A stretch of DNA of 32,509 nucleotides from an uncultured Phycisphaerales bacterium (GTDB lineage: Bacteria > Planctomycetota > Phycisphaerae > Phycisphaerales > UBA1924), in contig CAIYWI010000008.1 in the NCBI GenBank assembly GCA_903929885.1, positions 1 through 32,509 of the forward strand, written 5' to 3'. Positions within the stretch are counted from its first letter, which is position 1. Each line of letters opens with the position of its first letter. The notes beneath the pieces were generated by a model that was not told where the DNA came from, made no database searches, and was given only the letters and a program-made list of their open reading frames with translations. Below, one piece after another: positions 15,927 through 23,931 of this stretch. The translations under genes were made by a program, and so were the position numbers.

Positions 15927-16853
15927 TCAGGGCCTGACGGTTCGCCCACCCGGCACGGCGGCGGGCGAGGATCGGCGACGGACGGTCTCCCTGTGCGCCT
16001 GCACGAGGCGTCCGGTGATGGCCTCGACTTCCTTGTCCCACGCGACATTCGGAGGCAGCAGCCGCCGCTCGGCGAGTCGACCAAGACATTCGTGGGCGAG
16101 CGCGATCAAGCCCGCCGGCGTCACGTGCAGGCCGCTGAAGGTCAAGAGCGCACGCGCATCGGGGCCCGAATAGTCTCGGCCGCCGATCGTCACCGGCTGC
16201 TCGCGGATCGCCTTGCCGACGATCTCGAACAGCGGGACGACCACCACGTTGGGTCTCGCGGCGGCCCACGCGCCGATCTCGACGTTCATCGCCTCGATGG
16301 CCTCCTTGCCCGGGAACTGGGCCTTGGAGATCAGGATCGTGTGCGACATGTCGGGAATGTCGCCGATCACCACCGGGCAGGTGAACGTGGCGAGTTCGGC
16401 CAGGCCCTTGCGGAGCCGCTCGCGTCGACCGGCGGCGTCGATGCGGTCGCCGTACGCGTGCCAGAAGAGGAAGTCGACGGCGAAGAGAATCGACGGATTG
16501 GACGCCCGGGCCATCTGCAGTTGCTCGGCGGCCGCCGATGCGGGGCTCATGAAGAAGAGCGAATCACCGTCGCCCTTCGCGGGCGTGCCCGAGCCGACCG
16601 CACCGAGCACGCCGGCGAAGTTGCAATGCCCCACGAGGTCGCGAAGGCCCGCGGGACGAAAGCCCGGCAGCGAGGCCTCGCATCCCGCCGAGACGCTTGC
16701 GCCGATCACGACGCACCGTGAGGCGTCGAAGGGCACCTTCGCCGCCGGGGCGGCGATCGAGGCGGGCGTCCGCACGCTGCCGACGACCGCGAACCCGAGG
16801 AACGCGATCAGGCCGAAGGCGACCGCGCCGAGACGATGGAATCGCGAGTGCAT
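15927..16853 (-). CDS. SGNH/GDSL-like hydrolase-fold protein, exported or membrane-anchored
   Basis: Protein of 308 residues with an N-terminal hydrophobic segment (about 8-34) that acts as signal or anchor. Block I, VVIGASVSAG, puts the nucleophile-type Ser at residue 53. IGDIPDM (about 165) sits where the block III Asn/Gly region is expected. SGLHVTPAGL carries His243 of block V. The canonical Asp three residues before that His is replaced by Ser240, so the triad is incomplete or uses another acid. The C-terminus becomes Arg/Ser-rich. It lies 42 bases after the ABC ATPase on the same strand, suggesting cotranscription. Esterase, deacetylase or an inactive fold are all possible; I see no substrate clue. 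Confidence 0.72.
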   Translation of the reverse strand: MHSRFHRLGAVAFGLIAFLGFAVVGSVRTPASIAAPAAKVPFDASRCVVIGASVSAGCEASLPGFRPAGLRDLVGHCNFAGVLGAVGSGTPAKGDGDSLFFMSPASAAAEQLQMARASNPSILFAVDFLFWHAYGDRIDAAGRRERLRKGLAELATFTCPVVIGDIPDMSHTILISKAQFPGKEAIEAMNVEIGAWAAARPNVVVVPLFEIVGKAIREQPVTIGGRDYSGPDARALLTFSGLHVTPAGLIALAHECLGRLAERRLLPPNVAWDKEVEAITGRLVQAHRETVRRRSSPAAVPGGRTVRP

Positions 16854-16895
16854 GGATGGATGCTCCGAAGCCGGGAGACCTGCTGCACGGGTCCC

Positions 16896-17852
16896 TTACT
16901 GCACGAGGCCCTTGGTGAGCCGCATGAACGCCGTTTCGAGGTTCACGGGCTCTTCGGTGAACTTGGTCACGCGGAAACCGTTGTTGACGAGCACGGTGGG
17001 GATGTCGGCGGCGGTCGAGCCGGCGGCGTCGTCGTACGTGACGTGGAGCACGCGTCCGGCCTTGCCGTCGGGACGATCCTCGCCCGCGACGGCGACCTTC
17101 CGCACGCCGTGCATCTTCGCCACCACCTTGGCCGCCTCCTCGATTCGATCCACGACGCCCACGTGCAGCACGTAGCCCACCTTGGCACGCTTGAGCGCCT
17201 CCTCGACCGTGCCGTTGAAGAGCAGGCTCCCGCGTTCGATGATGCCCACGACGTTGCAGAGTTCGGCGAGTTCGGGGAGGATGTGGCTGGAGATGAGGAT
17301 GGTCTTGCCCATGCGTCGGAGCTCCTTGAGGAGCTCTCGCATCTCGATGCGGGCGCGGGGGTCGAGGCCGCTGGCGGGTTCGTCCATGAGCAGGACGCGA
17401 GGGTCGTGCAGGAGCACGCGGGCCACGGCGAGCCGCTGCTGCATGCCTCGGGACAGGGAGTTGACCTCGGCGGTGGACTTGTAGCCCAGGTCGGTCAGCT
17501 CGAGCACGTCGTTGACGACCTTGCGACGCTGCGCCCCGTGGATGTCGTAGGCGGCGGCGAAGAACTCGAGGTACTCGGTGACGACCATGTCCTCGTACGC
17601 GCCCATGAAGTCGGGCACGTAGCCGATGAGCGGTCGGATCTGTCGGTTCTGGTATCCGACGGTGAGCCCGGCGATGTTGGCCTGGCCGCTGCTGGGCTTG
17701 AGGAGCGTCGCGAGGATCTTGATGGTCGTGGTCTTGCCCGCGCCGTTGGGGCCGATGAAGCCGAAGCAGTCGCCCTCGTTGATGGTGAGGTTGAGGTTGT
17801 TGAGCGCGACGAGTTCGCCGTAGCGCTTGGTGAGGTTGATGGTCTCGATCAT
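16896..17852 (-). CDS. ABC-2-type transporter ATP-binding protein, no adjacent permease
   Basis: ATPase of 318 residues. Walker A GPNGAGKT is at 34-41, the signature LSRGMQQRL near 134, Walker B with VLLMDEPASGLDPRARIEM near 152-170, and the switch His in SSHILPEL. The LSRGMQQR signature and the long C-terminal extension (about 215-318) belong to the CcmA/GldA-like ABC-2 branch used for export, gliding or polysaccharide transport. The open frame runs upstream to 18812, but the family-typical start is MIETINLTKRYG at 17852. Its operon partners are the large membrane protein upstream (53-base gap) and the SGNH-like gene downstream (42-base gap). No ABC-2 permease is present in the window on either side. 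Confidence 0.92.
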   Translation of the reverse strand: MIETINLTKRYGELVALNNLNLTINEGDCFGFIGPNGAGKTTTIKILATLLKPSSGQANIAGLTVGYQNRQIRPLIGYVPDFMGAYEDMVVTEYLEFFAAAYDIHGAQRRKVVNDVLELTDLGYKSTAEVNSLSRGMQQRLAVARVLLHDPRVLLMDEPASGLDPRARIEMRELLKELRRMGKTILISSHILPELAELCNVVGIIERGSLLFNGTVEEALKRAKVGYVLHVGVVDRIEEAAKVVAKMHGVRKVAVAGEDRPDGKAGRVLHVTYDDAAGSTAADIPTVLVNNGFRVTKFTEEPVNLETAFMRLTKGLVQ

Positions 17853-17905
17853 CGGCACGGGCGGAATCCTTGGAGCGAGAAAGCCGAAGGGAACGATCGA
17901 ACGGG

Positions 17906-20500
17906 TCAGGGCGCGTCGCGCCCCTCCGCGTTCCTGGACGCGGGGAATCGCGGCGGATTGTCGGGCAGGGGGTAGATCCAGCGGACGCAGGTGAGCCCGG
18001 AGGTCTCGAGATGCTCGCCGTCGACCACCAGCGGCACGGGCGCCGGCTGCGGCACGTTCTCCCCCACCATCCCGAGGATGATGATGCACGGTCGCGTGAA
18101 CCACCGCCCCAGGTCGAAGCCGTGGGTGGAGCTCCGCTGAGGCACGGCGGGCGAGGGCGCGGCGACATCGTCGGTCTGGCCGGGCGTCGGAAGCAGCGGG
18201 AAGAGCGCAAGGCCCGCCAACGCCGCCGGGGTCCGCAGACGCGAGGCCTCGAGGTCGTCGATCATCGCGCCGAATCCCGGCGAAGGCACCAGCGACGACA
18301 GATACTGCTCGAGCGACGCCTTGCGCTGCTCGAGGCGGGACCTCGGGCGAGTCACCACGTCGAGCGAGAGGGGCTTGCCGGGCTCCCAAGGTTCGTTGAA
18401 GACGAAGGCCTCGGCCTCGCACGGCAACGGGGCCGGCGTGGGCGAACCGGCCGTCCGGGGTCGAGCGGCGGGGAGCGGCTGCTGCCGCCGCACCACGATG
18501 ACGGTGACGCCGGTCATGGGTCCGGGAAACTTGTGAACCAGCGAACCCGTCACCAGCGGGGTCTGCTTGGTCTCGTCGAGTTCGAACCAGCCGGTGTCGT
18601 CGAGGCGGAGCACGCCCATCCCTTCCTTGCCCTCCTCGGGCAGGGGCATGGGCATCTCCCATCTCGGGCCGCCGGACCACTGCACCTCCACCTGCTTGAC
18701 GGTCTGTCGAGTCGGGACGGTGATGAGGTCGGGAAGGCGGGCGTCGACGGCGTACCCGCGGGCGTCGGGAAAGCCGCCGAAACCCGACGCCGAGACCTTG
18801 GAGGCCTCCCACGCGACGATGCTGTTGAGACTGCGTCGGGCGGCGGAGCGATCCCTGAGTTCGGCGGCGTCACCCACGCCAAGCGTGGCCGAACCGTACC
18901 AGGGCAGGAGCACGCTGGCCCACGTTCGGGCCCGCTGGACGGGTTGCCCGAAGACGTGGTCGAGCAGCGTGAGGTGCGTCGCCTCGGTGGCCTTGGGGCG
19001 AAGGATTGTCGCCCCGCCCCACGCGAGCACGGTGAACGCGATCGAAGAGCCGATGAAGGCGACCCACGCATGGTGCGACATCGCCCGCCTTCGCAGCAGG
19101 GCGAAGCCGACAGGCCCGGCCACGGCCCAGTAGACGGCGAAGACGACGAAGCCCACGAGCACGCCGGTGGCGGAACTCCCCGACTTGCCGATCGACGAAT
19201 CGATCATCGCGTCGTACGCGACGACGCGACGGCTCGCGCCGGGAACGACGCGAACGGGCGATGATCCGTCGGCGTCCTGCTCGGCCTGCGGCTCGATCAG
19301 CGTGCCCCTTCGCCCCAGCACGCGGTGCCAGAAGACCTCCGCGTCGATCATCCGGAACTGCGACAGCGCGGTCTGATTGAGGTCGAGTCCCACGAGCGTG
19401 ACGCACCCCGCCCCCACCTCTCGCCTCGTGACGACGCAGCCGCCGTCGGGACCCGCGAGCACGCACGAGGCCTCCGACGCAAGCGAGTCGGGCCGCCAGG
19501 TGAACTGCTGCACCGTGGCCGTGCTCGGAAACGATGGCGAGTTCCACGAGGTCAGCAGCGGCCGGAAGGACTCGAAGGCAACCCGCTCCCGCGACGCCAC
19601 CGACACCGAGGGCATGATGTCGATGAGTTCATTGCTCGAGGCGTTGGTCCATGTCTGTCCGACTGCCGGAAGGATGATCACGAGGTGCCCGCCGCGCGTC
19701 ACGTAGTCGCGCAAGGCGCGGGCGCGATCGCCCCGCACCTTCGCCGGATCGCCGTCGGCCCAGACGACCGCGTCGAAGCCGGCAAGGCCCATCCAGCGAT
19801 CGGGCAGGTCCTCGGGGGTGAGCCCCGTCACGATCTGCGTCGACTCGTTGGCGAGCGGATGCCACGGACTGCTCGGCCCGACGCGATCGCCGTATTGCTG
19901 CAGCCCCAGCGGACGCGGACCCACGACGCCGATCATCCCGACGGTCGGCGGCACGACCGACCCCGCCTTGGGCGTCACGGTCGCGGAGGCAAGCATGCGG
20001 CCCGCGCGATAGCCGACCGCGCCGGCTTCGCCCAGATCGCCCGCCTCCACCGCCTCGTGAACCGTCACCGCGACCTCGCCCGAATCGACATTGCCCGTGA
20101 AGGGCAGCCTCGCATAGAGCCAGACCGGCTGGGCCAGCCCCGGGTTCGAGGTCAGGCCGGTTTGATAGAGCGGTTGATCGCCGTCGGCGTCGACGGTGTG
20201 CACCCGGACGAGCAGTTCTCGCTGCGACGCGGCCGTGTCGGTCAGGCGGAGCAGGAGTCCGCACCAGTCGCCGGGCCGCGCCTGGTTGCCGGCGCCGAAT
20301 CGATCAACCTCGATGAGCACTTCGCCGGCCGAACGAGTGCTGGTGGTCGCCGCCTGCCTCGCGAGCGCGGGCGTCGCCGCCTGTGCGACGGCCAGCAGCG
20401 TCGCGAGGATCGTCAGGGCCCAAGGGACCGACCGGAGACCATCCCCGCCTCCGGGGAGGGCGACGTGGCGGGTCGGGTGCAACGGATGCGGATATGGCAT
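17906..20500 (-). CDS. Large exported membrane-anchored protein with a GATase-like segment, unknown function
   Basis: Protein of 864 residues. An N-terminal signal-type segment ends near residue 48 (TLLAVAQAATPALARQ). An extracytoplasmic beta-rich region spans about 50-440. Within it, LRDYVTRGGHLVIILP (about 261-276) and the preceding FDAVVWADGD resemble the class I glutamine-amidotransferase-like fold found in many planctomycete exported proteins and in GldG-type ABC accessory proteins. Two transmembrane helices lie near 447-475 (VLVGFVVFAVYWAVAGPVGF) and 483-507. A second large domain with Trp- and Pro-rich segments follows. It is the first gene of a three-gene unit with the ABC ATPase and may be its membrane or sensing partner, but it has too few helices for an ABC-2 permease. 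I recognise no specific family name. Confidence 0.8.
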   Translation of the reverse strand: MPYPHPLHPTRHVALPGGGDGLRSVPWALTILATLLAVAQAATPALARQAATTSTRSAGEVLIEVDRFGAGNQARPGDWCGLLLRLTDTAASQRELLVRVHTVDADGDQPLYQTGLTSNPGLAQPVWLYARLPFTGNVDSGEVAVTVHEAVEAGDLGEAGAVGYRAGRMLASATVTPKAGSVVPPTVGMIGVVGPRPLGLQQYGDRVGPSSPWHPLANESTQIVTGLTPEDLPDRWMGLAGFDAVVWADGDPAKVRGDRARALRDYVTRGGHLVIILPAVGQTWTNASSNELIDIMPSVSVASRERVAFESFRPLLTSWNSPSFPSTATVQQFTWRPDSLASEASCVLAGPDGGCVVTRREVGAGCVTLVGLDLNQTALSQFRMIDAEVFWHRVLGRRGTLIEPQAEQDADGSSPVRVVPGASRRVVAYDAMIDSSIGKSGSSATGVLVGFVVFAVYWAVAGPVGFALLRRRAMSHHAWVAFIGSSIAFTVLAWGGATILRPKATEATHLTLLDHVFGQPVQRARTWASVLLPWYGSATLGVGDAAELRDRSAARRSLNSIVAWEASKVSASGFGGFPDARGYAVDARLPDLITVPTRQTVKQVEVQWSGGPRWEMPMPLPEEGKEGMGVLRLDDTGWFELDETKQTPLVTGSLVHKFPGPMTGVTVIVVRRQQPLPAARPRTAGSPTPAPLPCEAEAFVFNEPWEPGKPLSLDVVTRPRSRLEQRKASLEQYLSSLVPSPGFGAMIDDLEASRLRTPAALAGLALFPLLPTPGQTDDVAAPSPAVPQRSSTHGFDLGRWFTRPCIIILGMVGENVPQPAPVPLVVDGEHLETSGLTCVRWIYPLPDNPPRFPASRNAEGRDAP

Positions 20501-20613
20501 GAAACGTCGGCCTCGAATCGATCCCTGCGCGGCTGCCGGTCCGGGAATGGAGGCCCGGAGGCGGGGATTCTACCGGGACTGAACCCGCGCGGTTCGAGGG
20601 CCGATCTTGGAAC

Positions 20614-20841
20614 GTGCCCTTCTCCCCCTCCGAGTTGATGGTGCTGGGCGTCGTCGCGGCCATCTGCGTGGTCGCGATCCTTCGCGTGGCGGCCGACGAA
20701 GTCCGCTACGCGACGACGCTGCACGACCTCAAGGTGCGGGTGAATCAACTTCGCATCCAGCGGATGGAACTGCTCAAGGCCTACGTGCCCGACGAAGTGG
20801 GTCCGGCCGACTCCAAGCGCGGGCGCGTACCCTCGAAGTGA
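20614..20841 (+). CDS. Small membrane protein with coiled coil, coupled to the calpain-like gene
   Basis: A product of 75 residues from a GTG start (20614); an ATG at 20638 would give 67. One helix (about residues 8-25, LMVLGVVAAICVVAILRVA) is followed by a charged amphipathic stretch (about 30-56) likely to be a coiled coil, and a basic tail. Its TGA overlaps the ATG of the protease gene as TGATG, so translation of the two is probably coupled. It diverges from the large membrane protein, with 113 bases between them that carry both promoters by necessity but no clear motif. No family is recognised; anchoring or localising the protease is a possibility from context only. Confidence 0.65.
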   Translation: MPFSPSELMVLGVVAAICVVAILRVAADEVRYATTLHDLKVRVNQLRIQRMELLKAYVPDEVGPADSKRGRVPSK

Positions 20842-22127
20842 TGATCACGCGCGTGACGTTGGTGGCTGCGTGCTGGGCGGGCCTTGTGTCCGCCGGGGCG
20901 TCGCCTGCCGCACGTTCCCCGACGCTCGAGCAGGTCGTGTCGGCCAGGTTCGACGCGTGGGACCTCGACGGCGACGATGTGCTGGAGGCCGCGGAGATCG
21001 ATCGCCTGGTCGTCGACCCGACGCATGCAGGCGAGGCGGCCGCCGCCCTCGCGGCGATGAAACTCGCCATGCGATCGGGCCGCATCGAACCCGCGCCGCT
21101 CCACCGCTCGCTCTTCGAACCCGCCGCCGGCCCCGGGGCCGCGCCGTCGGCTGACGCCGCGGCTTCGCCCGTGCCCGAGGCCCGAACCTCACGCGACGAT
21201 CGTTCGGTCGACGAGGATCGCGACGCGGCGACCTCCTCCCGACGCAAGCTCGACGACGCCGGCACGGTCGCGGCCCTGCGAAGCAGGTTCTCGCGGGCGC
21301 ACAAACGCATCAGCGCGGCCAAGCGGGAGGTCTTCCTCGACGAGACGCCCGACATCGACCGCCTTCGGCAGGGCTCGCTGGGCGACTGCTTCCTCGTGGC
21401 CGCCGTGGGCGCCATGGCGCACCGCGATCCGCAGTCGGTGCGCGACATGATCCGCCCCTATCGCGGCGGGCATCTGGTCACGCTGGGCGACAGCCACGCC
21501 GTGATCGTGCCGCCCCTCACGGACGCGCAGATCGGCCTGACGTCGTCGACGGGCGACGAGGGCGTGTGGATCGCCCTCATCGAGCAGGCCTACGGCAGCA
21601 TCCGCAACGAGAAGCGACCCGCCGATCAACGGACGCTCGAACCCAGCGACGCCATCGCGCGGGGCGGATCGATCAACGCGACGATCGCCGCGCTCACGGG
21701 TCGAGTCGCCCGAACCACGACGATGCGGGCCCGCGTGGACAAGGCTCGCGAGCAAGGCGAGCCGATCGACGCGATCGTCGACGACATCCGGCGTCGCCTT
21801 GCCGAGGCCTTCCGCGAGCGGCGGCTGGTCGGCGCGGGCACCGATTCAACCGACAAGGGCCTCACGCTGCCGCCGGGCATCAACGGCAAGCACGCCTACG
21901 CGGTGCTCGCCTTCGACGAGACCGCCGACACGGTGGAGGTCTGGAACCCCCACGGCAACTCCTTCACGCCCAAGGGATCGCCCGGGCCCGAGCGGGGCTA
22001 CCCGACCAAGGCCGGACGCTTCAAGGTGCCGCTGGCGGACTTCGTGAGCATTTTCCGCGCGGTGACCATCGAAACCGACGCGCCGGCCCTGCCCCGAAAG
22101 GTCAGGCCCGCGGCTCCCAAGGCGTGA
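20841..22127 (+). CDS. Secreted calpain-like cysteine protease (peptidase family C2) with an N-terminal EF-hand
   Basis: Protein of 428 residues with a signal peptide (about 1-22, LVAACWAGLVSAGASPA). An EF-hand loop follows at 41-52 (DLDGDDVLEAAE), with Asp at positions 1, 3 and 5 and Glu at 12. After an Ala/Pro/Asp-rich linker comes a calpain catalytic core: RQGSLGDCFLVAAVGAMA with nucleophile Cys183, WIALIEQAYGSI (about 243-254), NGKHAYAVLAFD with His351, and VEVWNPHGN with Asn369, the C2 triad Cys-His-Asn in order. Animal calpains have GDCW where this has GDCF. The EF-hand is N-terminal and single, unlike the C-terminal penta-EF-hand of classical calpains. Calcium control is an inference. 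It is TGATG-coupled to the small membrane protein. Activity as a protease is likely but unproven. Confidence 0.9.
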   Translation: MITRVTLVAACWAGLVSAGASPAARSPTLEQVVSARFDAWDLDGDDVLEAAEIDRLVVDPTHAGEAAAALAAMKLAMRSGRIEPAPLHRSLFEPAAGPGAAPSADAAASPVPEARTSRDDRSVDEDRDAATSSRRKLDDAGTVAALRSRFSRAHKRISAAKREVFLDETPDIDRLRQGSLGDCFLVAAVGAMAHRDPQSVRDMIRPYRGGHLVTLGDSHAVIVPPLTDAQIGLTSSTGDEGVWIALIEQAYGSIRNEKRPADQRTLEPSDAIARGGSINATIAALTGRVARTTTMRARVDKAREQGEPIDAIVDDIRRRLAEAFRERRLVGAGTDSTDKGLTLPPGINGKHAYAVLAFDETADTVEVWNPHGNSFTPKGSPGPERGYPTKAGRFKVPLADFVSIFRAVTIETDAPALPRKVRPAAPKA

Positions 22128-22132
22128 GCCCC

Positions 22133-22684
22133 TCACCCCGGCGGGAGCGGAAAGCTCGCCACGACCTGATGCACCGCGCCGCCGGGCGCCAGCACGCTCC
22201 GAACCAACTCGACCTCGACGACGTCGAACGGAGCCAGCGAAACGGGCCAACTTCTCCGGTCCGGGGTCCACCCCGGCGGGACGCGCGCCAGCGTGAGGTG
22301 CGGCAGGAACGCCTCGGCCCGCTCCTTGCCCGGTCGCTTGGCAAGTCGCATCGCCAGGCGACGCCGGGCCTCGGCGATCGGGGCGGGCCAGGCGGTGATG
22401 AGCGCGATCGTGCGAGCGGGACCTCGCTCCGGAAGCACTCGCAGATCGCTCGGGACAAGCCGCTGGGAACGCAGGCCGGCCAAGGAGGCCGAGATCGACT
22501 CGATGATCTCGTCGACGCGCGAGGGGGCGGTCTCCCCGATGAACTGCAGCGTGAGGTGAATCTGGGCGATCGGAACCGGCCTGGTCGACGGCGGCAGGCC
22601 GGGGGGCAGCAATCCGGCCATGATCGAAGCCACGGCGGGATCGGGCCTGACCGAGACGAAGAGTCGAAGCGGGCCGGGAGGCAT
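22133..22684 (-). CDS. thpR: RNA 2',3'-cyclic phosphodiesterase (2H phosphoesterase, LigT/ThpR family)
   Basis: Small cytoplasmic phosphodiesterase of 183 residues that opens 2',3'-cyclic phosphates on RNA ends. The two catalytic HxT motifs are present as IHLTLQFIG (His43) and PHLTLARV (His129), with spacing and length normal for the family. The N-terminus RLFVSVRP is the usual first strand. The open frame extends upstream to 22909, but ATG at 22684 gives the family-typical start. It is convergent with the calpain gene, with five bases between the stops, and divergent from the oxidoreductase gene. The region 22685-22808 holds no other gene. The role in the cell is not well established even in model bacteria. 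Confidence 0.92.
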   Translation of the reverse strand: MPPGPLRLFVSVRPDPAVASIMAGLLPPGLPPSTRPVPIAQIHLTLQFIGETAPSRVDEIIESISASLAGLRSQRLVPSDLRVLPERGPARTIALITAWPAPIAEARRRLAMRLAKRPGKERAEAFLPHLTLARVPPGWTPDRRSWPVSLAPFDVVEVELVRSVLAPGGAVHQVVASFPLPPG

Positions 22685-22808
22685 CGACGCAGACGCTAGG
22701 CGCGGCCCGCGTGCCGGCGGCCCACGGGAACTACCATGCGGGCCCCATCGGAGCCCCGATGGAGGCCACGAACACCCCTTCAGCACCCGCGAGGACAGGA
22801 ATCGAAGC

Positions 22809-23735
22809 ATGCGTATCGGCGCCATCGGAATCGACTCGTCCCACCTGCCCGTCTTCACCCAGCGGATCAAGGAGCTCAATGACGCCGGCAAGACCAAGTG
22901 CCGCGTCACGCACTTCTGGGATCCGGGCCATCACGAGTGGCAGCACCCCGAGGGACCGGCCCGCTCGGCGCAGGACGTGGCCAAGTGGCGCGAGGACACG
23001 ACCAAGCTCGGCGCGGTCCAGGTGGGCTCGCTTGACGAGTTGCTGGCCAACGTCGACGGCGTGATGGTGCTGAACATCAACGGGCATCGCCACCTCGAAC
23101 TGGCCATCGGGCCCATCGCCCGGGGCATGCCCACCTATGTCGACAAGCCCCTCACCTGCTCGCTCGACCAGGCCCGGAGCCTGCTGGCGATGACGCGCCA
23201 GTACAAGGCCCGCTGCTACTCGGCCTCGTCGCTGCGGTTCGTCGCCGAGATCCCGAAGATGAACAAGGAGAAGCTCGGGAACATCGTCGCCATCGACGCC
23301 TTCGGCAACGGCGAGCTGCTCGACATGATGCCCCACCTCTGGCACTACGGCTGCCACAGCATCGAGATGGTCGACGCGATCTTCCGCTGGAGCGGCCAGG
23401 GCGCGGGCGTGAAGCGCGTCAGCGCCATCTGCAACGAGGACCGCCACCTGCTCGACATGGAGTATCGCGACGGCCGCCTCGCCCGCCTGCGGATGGACCG
23501 CAAGGGCGCGTGGGCCTTCGGCGCCACCGTGCACGGCGAGAAGGGCGTGGAGCAGTTCGTCGTCGACTTCGGTCCGGTCTACGGCCGCTTGGTCGAGGGC
23601 ATGGTGAAGTTCTTCGAGGGCGGCGAGGCCCCGGTGGACCTCCGCGACATCGTCGAGAACGTCGCCGTGATGGAGATGGGCAATCGATCCATCACCCTCG
23701 ATGGCGCGTGGGTCGATGTTCCCGCCATCGCCTGA
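22809..23735 (+). CDS. Gfo/Idh/MocA-family oxidoreductase
   Basis: Probable NAD(P)-dependent sugar or polyol oxidoreductase of 308 residues. The N-terminal strand MRIGAIGIDSSHLPVF replaces the classical GxGxxG with a GIDSSH variant, as in a subgroup of the family. VDKPLTCS (111-118) holds the catalytic-type Lys-Pro pair (EKP in most members, DKP here). WHYGCHSIEMVDA lies at the equivalent of the substrate-binding His region. The C-terminal alpha/beta domain carries the usual ENVAVMEMGNRS ending. An AGGA at 22791-22794 precedes the ATG. It is the first gene of the sugar locus on this strand, separated from the regulator by 196 bases with its own promoter. Substrate is unknown; the altered nucleotide motif makes cofactor choice uncertain. 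Confidence 0.87.
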   Translation: MRIGAIGIDSSHLPVFTQRIKELNDAGKTKCRVTHFWDPGHHEWQHPEGPARSAQDVAKWREDTTKLGAVQVGSLDELLANVDGVMVLNINGHRHLELAIGPIARGMPTYVDKPLTCSLDQARSLLAMTRQYKARCYSASSLRFVAEIPKMNKEKLGNIVAIDAFGNGELLDMMPHLWHYGCHSIEMVDAIFRWSGQGAGVKRVSAICNEDRHLLDMEYRDGRLARLRMDRKGAWAFGATVHGEKGVEQFVVDFGPVYGRLVEGMVKFFEGGEAPVDLRDIVENVAVMEMGNRSITLDGAWVDVPAIA

Positions 23736-23768
23736 GTTCGGAGCCTGTTCTGGTCCCATCATCGGATT

Positions 23769-23786
23769 CGGCGGTTTTTCCCGCCG
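23769..23786. terminator. Short hairpin after the Gfo/Idh/MocA gene
   Basis: CGGCGG-TTTTTC-CCGCCG is a perfect 6-base-pair stem with a 6-base loop, 33 bases after the stop at 23735. There is no T-run after the stem, so it is at best a weak or factor-assisted terminator. It could also be part of the regulator's control region. Confidence 0.3.
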
Positions 23787-23797
23787 CGATGTCGGGG

Positions 23798-23830
23798 TAT
23801 TATGAAACGTCAGGTTATAGAATATCGGCG
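23798..23830 (+). promoter_or_regulatory. AT-rich island with -10-like TATTAT, probable promoter/operator of the sugar locus
   Basis: Within otherwise GC-rich DNA the stretch TATTATGAAACGTCAGGTTA and the adjoining TAGAATATCGG form a distinct AT-rich island 100-130 bases upstream of the regulator start. TATTAT (23798-23803) fits a -10 element. A T-rich hexamer lies 17 bases upstream, though it is a poor -35. The interrupted dyad TATGAAAC...GGTTATA (about 23801-23819) could be the operator of the GntR-LacI-type regulator. Support is weak and based on composition and position. Confidence 0.35.
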
Positions 23831-23931
23831 ATTCCGGCGTCCGCGGCAGATCAGTCGCGGGCCCCGAGGCGAATGGGCGTGGACGAGGGTCCGGGACTCG
23901 AAGCCGCGATTCGGAACAAGGCGCAGCGCAG

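Noticed and set aside
15927..15929. Selenocysteine at the TGA separating the SGNH gene from the tail
   Set aside because: I saw no SECIS-like stem immediately after the TGA, no selenoprotein family resemblance and no Cys/Sec-aligned position. A mutation, error or separate peptide is simpler.
15799..16269. 156-codon minus-strand frame in a different phase over the SGNH gene and tail region
   Set aside because: Arg-rich shadow with no motif; the SGNH frame carries the family motifs.
17853..18812. N-terminal extension of the ABC ATPase frame
   Set aside because: The extension overlaps the coding region of the large membrane protein and has the shadow composition; the family start MIETINLTKRYG is at 17852.
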